16,611 bases of DNA from HGM11416 sp964532155. Lineage in GTDB: Bacteria; Bacillota; Clostridia; Christensenellales; Borkfalkiaceae. Of the stretch, positions 12,929 through 16,611 are shown piece after piece. The first letter of the stretch is position 1, and each line of letters opens with the position of its first letter. The DNA is taken from positions 1 to 16,611 of the forward strand of contig CAZHGN010000030.1 of the NCBI GenBank assembly GCA_964532155.1. The letters run 5' to 3'. Under the pieces are notes generated by a model. The model saw only the letters and a list, made by a program, of their open reading frames with translations. It ran no database searches and was not told the DNA's origin. The translations under genes and the position numbers were made by a program.

Positions 12929-15900
12929 TTACAGCGGCTCACCGAAGGTCTGCTCGAATTGCTCCGCCGTCATTAAAATTTTACGTTTATTGTTATCCAC
13001 TTGCGCGGATATATAGCCCCTTGCTTCGAGTACGTCGACGATCTTTCCCGCTTTGGGGTAGCCAACGCCGAGCTTGCGTTGTAACATCGATATACTCACG
13101 TTGGAGCCGTTTATCGCTATACGCATAGCCGCTTTTATAAGCGATTCTTCTACCACGGCGCCCTTTACCGCACCGTCTTCGCCGCCACCGCCGCCGTGCG
13201 GCTCGCCCTCGTCGGACGAACCGACGTCCGAATCCTTGGCTTTGAGTATCGAGTTAAGCGCGCGGTCGTCGTAATAGGTCTTGTTGTTTTCCCTGACGTA
13301 CGCGCAAACGTCGCCTACCTCTCTGGCGTTTATGAACGCGCCTTGCGCACGTTCGATAGTGGACATCTTGCCCACCTTGTACATCATATCGCCGTCGCCG
13401 AGCAATTTTTCGGCGCCCGCCTCGCCCATAACGACGATTGCGTCCGTTTGGCTTGACATCTTGAATACTATTCTCGACGGGAAGTTCGTCTTAATCGAGC
13501 CGTCGACTATATCGGTAGTCGGGCGCTGCGTCGCAAGTATAATGTGAATACCCGCCGAACGCGCTTTTGCCGCAAGCCTTCCGATAGCGGTATCCATGCG
13601 CTTTTTATCGTTCTGCTGTTTCATAAGGTCGGCGAACTCGTCGATCAGAACGAGAATTCTAAACATTTTCTTTTCGCCTTTCGATTCGGCAAATTCGTTA
13701 TATTCGTCTATATCGCGAACGACGGCTTTTCTGAATATTTGATAACGCCGTCCCATTTCGGCGACCATCCAATCGAGCATGGCGCAAGCCTCGCCCGCTT
13801 CGGTGAATATCTCGCCGAAAAGCAATTCGGGAATACCCTCGTAAACCGAAAACTCTACGAGCTTGGGATCGACGAGAACTATACGCAATTCCTCGGGCGA
13901 ATATTTATAAATAAGGCTTATGAGAAGGGTATTCAAGAACACGCTCTTACCGGTACCGGTTGCGCCGGCGACGAGCAAGTGCGGCATTTTGGCAATGTCG
14001 GCAATAATGGTTTTTCCGACCATATCTTTACCGAGACCGAACGAAATCGACGATTTTTTGGCGTTCTTGAATTCGTCCGTATTCATAACCGCTTTAAGTC
14101 CGACGGTTGCAAGTTCGGAGTTGGGAACTTCCAAACCAATACGCGACGTTCCCGGAATAGGCGCGATTATTCTTATACGACTGCGCGCTTCCATCCAAAG
14201 GTTTAAGTCTTCGTATTTTTCGGTAACCTTGCGCATGGAAACGTTCGTCGGTATGGTAATCTCGAACCGAGTGAGCGAGGGGCCGACTTTAATGTCGACG
14301 ATCTGCGCGTTTATATCGGGGTTATTGAGTATATCCAGAATAATTTGCTTGCGCGAATTTTGTTCTTTTTTAATTCTTTCAAGCACCATCGGATCGGGCT
14401 TGTAATCGTTGAGAAGTTTAAGCGGCGGAAAACTGAACCTGTAGTTCTTGGGAATGTTGTCTATCGGGTTGTCGACCGCTTCTACGTCGCTATCGGGCGC
14501 GCTTTTAGTCGGCTCGACTCGCTCGGAGCGTTCCGCGCCGTCGTTTTTTATACCGCTTTCGTCCGCGGCGCGGTCGTGCCCGAAATTAGATTCGCTCCGT
14601 CTTTCGCCGTATCCGTCCGCTTTTCCAAAGTCTCCGTCGATCTTTTCTTCGTCCAATCCTCGCGGCGAATATCCGTCGCGGTTCGTTTCGCTTTCCGTTC
14701 TCGGCGAATATCCGTCGCGGTTCGTTTCGCTTTCCGTTCTCGGCGAATATCCGTCCGATCTTCTTGCNNNNNNNNNNNNNNNNNNNNNNNNNNNNNNNNN
14801 NNNNNNNNNNNNNNNNNNNNNNNNNNNNNNNNNNNNNNNNNNNNNNNNNNNNNNNNNNNNNNNNNNNCGATCTTCTTGCGCCATAATCTTCGCCGCTCGA
14901 TCTTCTTGCGCCATAATCTTCGCCGTCGGAGGTTGCCCTTGCGCGCGTTCCCGAAGACCTCGGCGCGGTTTCTCCGTATCCGTCGTCCGACGAGCCGCTC
15001 GTGCGTACGCTTTCATTTAAGCCGCTTTCCTTTTTGGCGCGTTCGGTTCTGCTTAACTTGCGCAAGACGTCGGCGTTGGGCGTATTGCCCTCTTCTTCTT
15101 CCATATTCTCGACGATAGTTCTGCCCGATCTGCCGCGCATTTCGTCGTATCTGCCCGATCTAACGCGCGGTTCTTCGGTTTTATTATCCTTATCCGCAGT
15201 CGGCTCTTCTGTCGGAGCCGTCCTTGCGCTCGTCCTGCTTGCCGTATCCGACGTGCCGGGGCGCGTAAATCTGTCTCGGTTATAGTCGTCGCTTACCCTG
15301 CCGCTCGCCTCGTCGAAGGCGCCCACTCGGCTACTGCGCCTACCGCCCTCGTTTCTTATAACGAAAACGTCCTTGTCGGGTGCGTCCACGTCCATATCGA
15401 TCGTTTCTTCGTCGGGCGTAAAATCCACGCGGTCGGATTCGCCCATAGGTCTTTCCACCTTTACGCCGCGCATATCGTAAGGTTTTCTTATATATTCGGT
15501 CTTAGCCGCCATGTCGGCGTCGTAACTTTCGCCGTAAGACGTTTTGCCACCGCCGGTGCGAGCCGAAGTATCGCCGAAAAGTATTTTAAGGCTGCTTTCC
15601 CTTTTTTCGTCGGCGCGTTTGTCTTTTTCGCTTTTGAGTTTGAACTCGCTGCCCATTCCGAGAATGGGAGTAGCCGCCCTTTTTTCGCCGCCGTCCGCTT
15701 CGGCCTCATCTGCCGAAGACGTTTCCGGCGAAGACAAAACACGCTCCTTTTTTGGGGGCTTTTCCTTGTGCGGCTTAACCTTTTCTTCGGCGCCGTCGTC
15801 CTTTTCCTTTATCCGCTCGAAAAACGACCTTATGGGCGTTCTGAATAAATAAAAGGTAATAAACGCAAGCGCCAACGCACACACGACGAACGCGCCGGTG

Positions 15901-16349
15901 CGTGTAATCGCCGTCGAAAGCATGTAAACGAGCATACCGAGCAGCACGCCGCCCGCCGTGCAACTTTCAAACGAATAGCCGCCGTTATAGCAAGCCGAAA
16001 CATACCCCGAAAAGGTAGTGCCGACGGGATTTGTTAAAGCCGTTTGAACGATTATAATGATAAAAAGCGCATACAAAAAGAAATATACCGAAAGGGCTTT
16101 TATCGGCTTGCTTTTTACCTTAAAGCCGACCACGCTCTTGATGCCGAGATAAATGCCCGAAAGCAAAAACACAAACGAGGTATATCCGAAAACGCCGAGG
16201 AAAAAGCGGCGCACGATAAGTCCTATATCGCCGAAGAAAAGATCTCCGCTGACCAGACACACGAGAGAAAGGGTGCATAAAAGAGCGAACGCCATCGCAA
16301 GGCGCGCGCCTGAATAACGTGAAGGTGTATTAGGTTTTTCTTCTTTCAT
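12929..16349 (-). CDS. ftsK: FtsK/SpoIIIE DNA translocase, interrupted by an assembly gap
   Basis: A membrane-anchored, septum-associated motor that pumps chromosomal DNA at division or sporulation. From ATG 16349 (AAGGAGG at 16362-16356) there are about five hydrophobic segments (17-38, 46-70, 84-105, 132-147, 150-170). Next comes a low-complexity linker rich in R, S, D, E and G, then the motor: Walker A GATGTGKS (coded near 13966-13943) and Walker B ILVLIDEFADLM (13660-13625). The C-terminal gamma winged helix (SMLQRKLGVGYPKAGKIV) reads DNA polarity. Before the gap there are 494 codons, and after it 612. The two halves lie in different frames only because the gap is padded with 100 N; any true length divisible by 3 restores one frame. 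With at least about 1100 residues and a linker over 400, it is much longer than Bacillus SpoIIIE. Confidence 0.93.
14663..14755. repeat. 39-bp tandem repeat in ftsK linker, 2.4 copies
   Basis: Identical 39-bp units start at 14663 and 14702, and a 15-bp partial copy starts at 14741. Each begins CGGCGAATATCCGTC. On the coding (minus) strand a unit encodes the 13 residues DGYSPRTESETNR. The two full copies are identical at DNA level, which implies recent duplication. The array adjoins the assembly gap. Confidence 0.9.
14756..14767. repeat. Partial copy of the 30-bp repeat at left flank of the gap
   Basis: CGATCTTCTTGC is identical to the first 12 bases on the other side of the gap (14868-14879). 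The 30-bp array therefore runs across the gap. The coding strand reads ARRS here, as in the complete units. Confidence 0.85.
14768..14867. other. Assembly gap of 100 N
   Basis: Exactly 100 consecutive N, the conventional filler for a gap of unknown size. It falls within the ftsK linker between two tandem-repeat arrays, the probable cause of the break. The frames either side both end on codon boundaries at the gap, so the real length must be a multiple of 3. The shared 12-base flanks suggest 30k-12 bases, including the possibility of a plain 12-base overlap (k=0). Confidence 0.97.
14868..14925. repeat. 30-bp tandem repeat in ftsK linker, about 2 copies visible
   Basis: Units begin with CGATCTTCTTGCGCCATAAT at 14868 and 14898; the second matches through 14925 and then diverges. 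On the coding strand a unit gives the 10 residues GEDYGARRSS. A further partial copy lies across the gap at 14756-14767, so the true copy number is unknown. Confidence 0.9.
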
Positions 16350-16406
16350 GCTCGTCCTCCTTCGCAGTTTTGCGAGTGACGGTGCCGCCACCGCCGTAGT
16401 ATTGTT

Positions 16407-16436
16407 ATTATATCATGTTACACCGCGCGCACGCAA
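16407..16436 (-). promoter_or_regulatory. Sigma-A promoter of ftsK and probably the downstream operon
   Basis: On the minus strand TTGCGT (16436-16431), an 18-bp spacer and TATAAT (16412-16407). The predicted start near 16400 leaves a leader of about 50 bases before ATG 16349. The tight packing of ftsK-rimO-pgsA-cinA-recA, and the absence of any clear promoter between them, suggest that this one serves several genes. Confidence 0.7.
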
Positions 16437-16546
16437 ACGTTTTTAATAAACTTTTTTCTTAAATTTAGCGTTTAATTTTGTCGAAGTAAACGTACGGACA
16501 AAAACGACGTAAAAACGACGGTTTTTAAAATGGCGCGCTTTTAAGT

Positions 16547-16574
16547 TGCAACGCCGAAAAAGGTGTGTTATAAT
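16547..16574 (+). promoter_or_regulatory. Outward-facing promoter at right edge
   Basis: TTGCAA (16547-16552), a 16-bp spacer and TATAAT (16569-16574) point out of the window on the plus strand, divergent from ftsK. No start codon follows before the window ends, so the gene it serves is outside. The 16437-16546 interval holds no gene that I can see, only A/T-rich sequence with a near-tandem AAAAACGACG pair. Confidence 0.6.
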
Positions 16575-16589
16575 CTATAGAAGTAAATC

Positions 16590-16607
16590 TTTTGCCTTTC
16601 GGCAAAA
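16590..16607. repeat. Hairpin at right edge of window
   Basis: TTTTGCC (16590-16596) pairs with GGCAAAA (16601-16607) around TTTC. The last 14 bases, TTCGGCAAAATCTT (16598-16611), equal the first 14 bases of the window. It lies about 10 bases after the predicted start of the outward transcript. Confidence 0.5.
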
Positions 16608-16611
16608 TCTT

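Noticed and set aside
14663..14925. CRISPR-like array because of regular repeats
   Set aside because: Units are directly tandem with no spacers, and they stay in frame inside ftsK.
14586..15016. Two separate ftsK-like genes or a frameshifted ftsK
   Set aside because: The frame difference equals the 100-N padding modulo 3. The domains are complementary: membrane part on one side, motor on the other.
16350..16391. Longer FtsK N-terminus from a GTG at 16391
   Set aside because: It would lie only about 10 bases after the predicted transcription start, with no ribosome binding site. ATG 16349 has a perfect AAGGAGG.
16501..16528. Near-tandem AAAAACGACG pair as an iteron or operator
   Set aside because: There are only two copies in a low-complexity stretch, with no supporting context; most likely chance.
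1..16611. A 16.6-kb circular element suggested by identical 14-base ends
   Set aside because: The content is chromosomal housekeeping (recA, pgsA, rimO, ftsK) with no replication or mobilisation genes, and 14 bases is shorter than normal assembler overlaps. A repeat-broken contig is more likely.

Overview
The window looks like chromosomal DNA of a Gram-positive, clostridia-like bacterium. The evidence is the gene order ftsK/spoIIIE - rimO - pgsA - cinA - recA on one strand, strong AAGGAGG-type ribosome binding sites, a lysine riboswitch in front of an amino-acid ABC importer, and a lipoprotein-anchored solute-binding domain. I would not name a genus. The sequence is a draft assembly: a run of exactly 100 N lies inside ftsK, and the first and last 14 bases of the window are identical.

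Layout, left to right. (1) 1-1500 is visibly AT-rich and reads like an acquired or decaying segment. It holds a pair of operator-like direct repeats, a near-consensus promoter, a terminator-like leader hairpin, a 22-codon small ORF coupled to a lipoprotein gene, a signal-peptide gene whose start codon appears to have become AAG, and two gene remnants, one carrying a DDE-integrase SDNGTE motif. (2) 1534-3488 is a two-gene cassette with its own promoter: an AAA15/OLD-like ATPase followed one base later by an RloB-family protein. This is the AbiL (AbiLi/AbiLii) type of predicted anti-phage system. (3) 3521-4324 is a membrane protein of unknown function on the opposite strand, convergent with the cassette.

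(4) 4376-7188 is one regulated unit on the minus strand: promoter, lysine riboswitch aptamer, intrinsic terminator, a fused binding-protein/permease gene, an overlapping ATPase gene and a final terminator. Together these make a complete two-polypeptide importer, probably for lysine. (5) 7292-9123 holds a zinc-ribbon membrane protein and a serine acetyltransferase. (6) 9158-16349 is the housekeeping block recA, cinA (without its usual MoCF domain), pgsA, rimO and ftsK. It is tightly packed, with 1- and 4-base overlaps at two junctions, and is probably read from the promoter at 16407-16436. (7) 16437-16611 contains an outward-facing plus-strand promoter and a hairpin at the very end.

The two observations most worth a second look are the AbiL-like pair beside mobile-element debris and the ftsK linker. 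The linker contains two different in-frame tandem repeats (10 and 13 codons) flanking the assembly gap, and the flanks share 12 bases. This predicts a true gap of 30k-12 bases, so the apparent frameshift there is an artefact of the 100-N placeholder.
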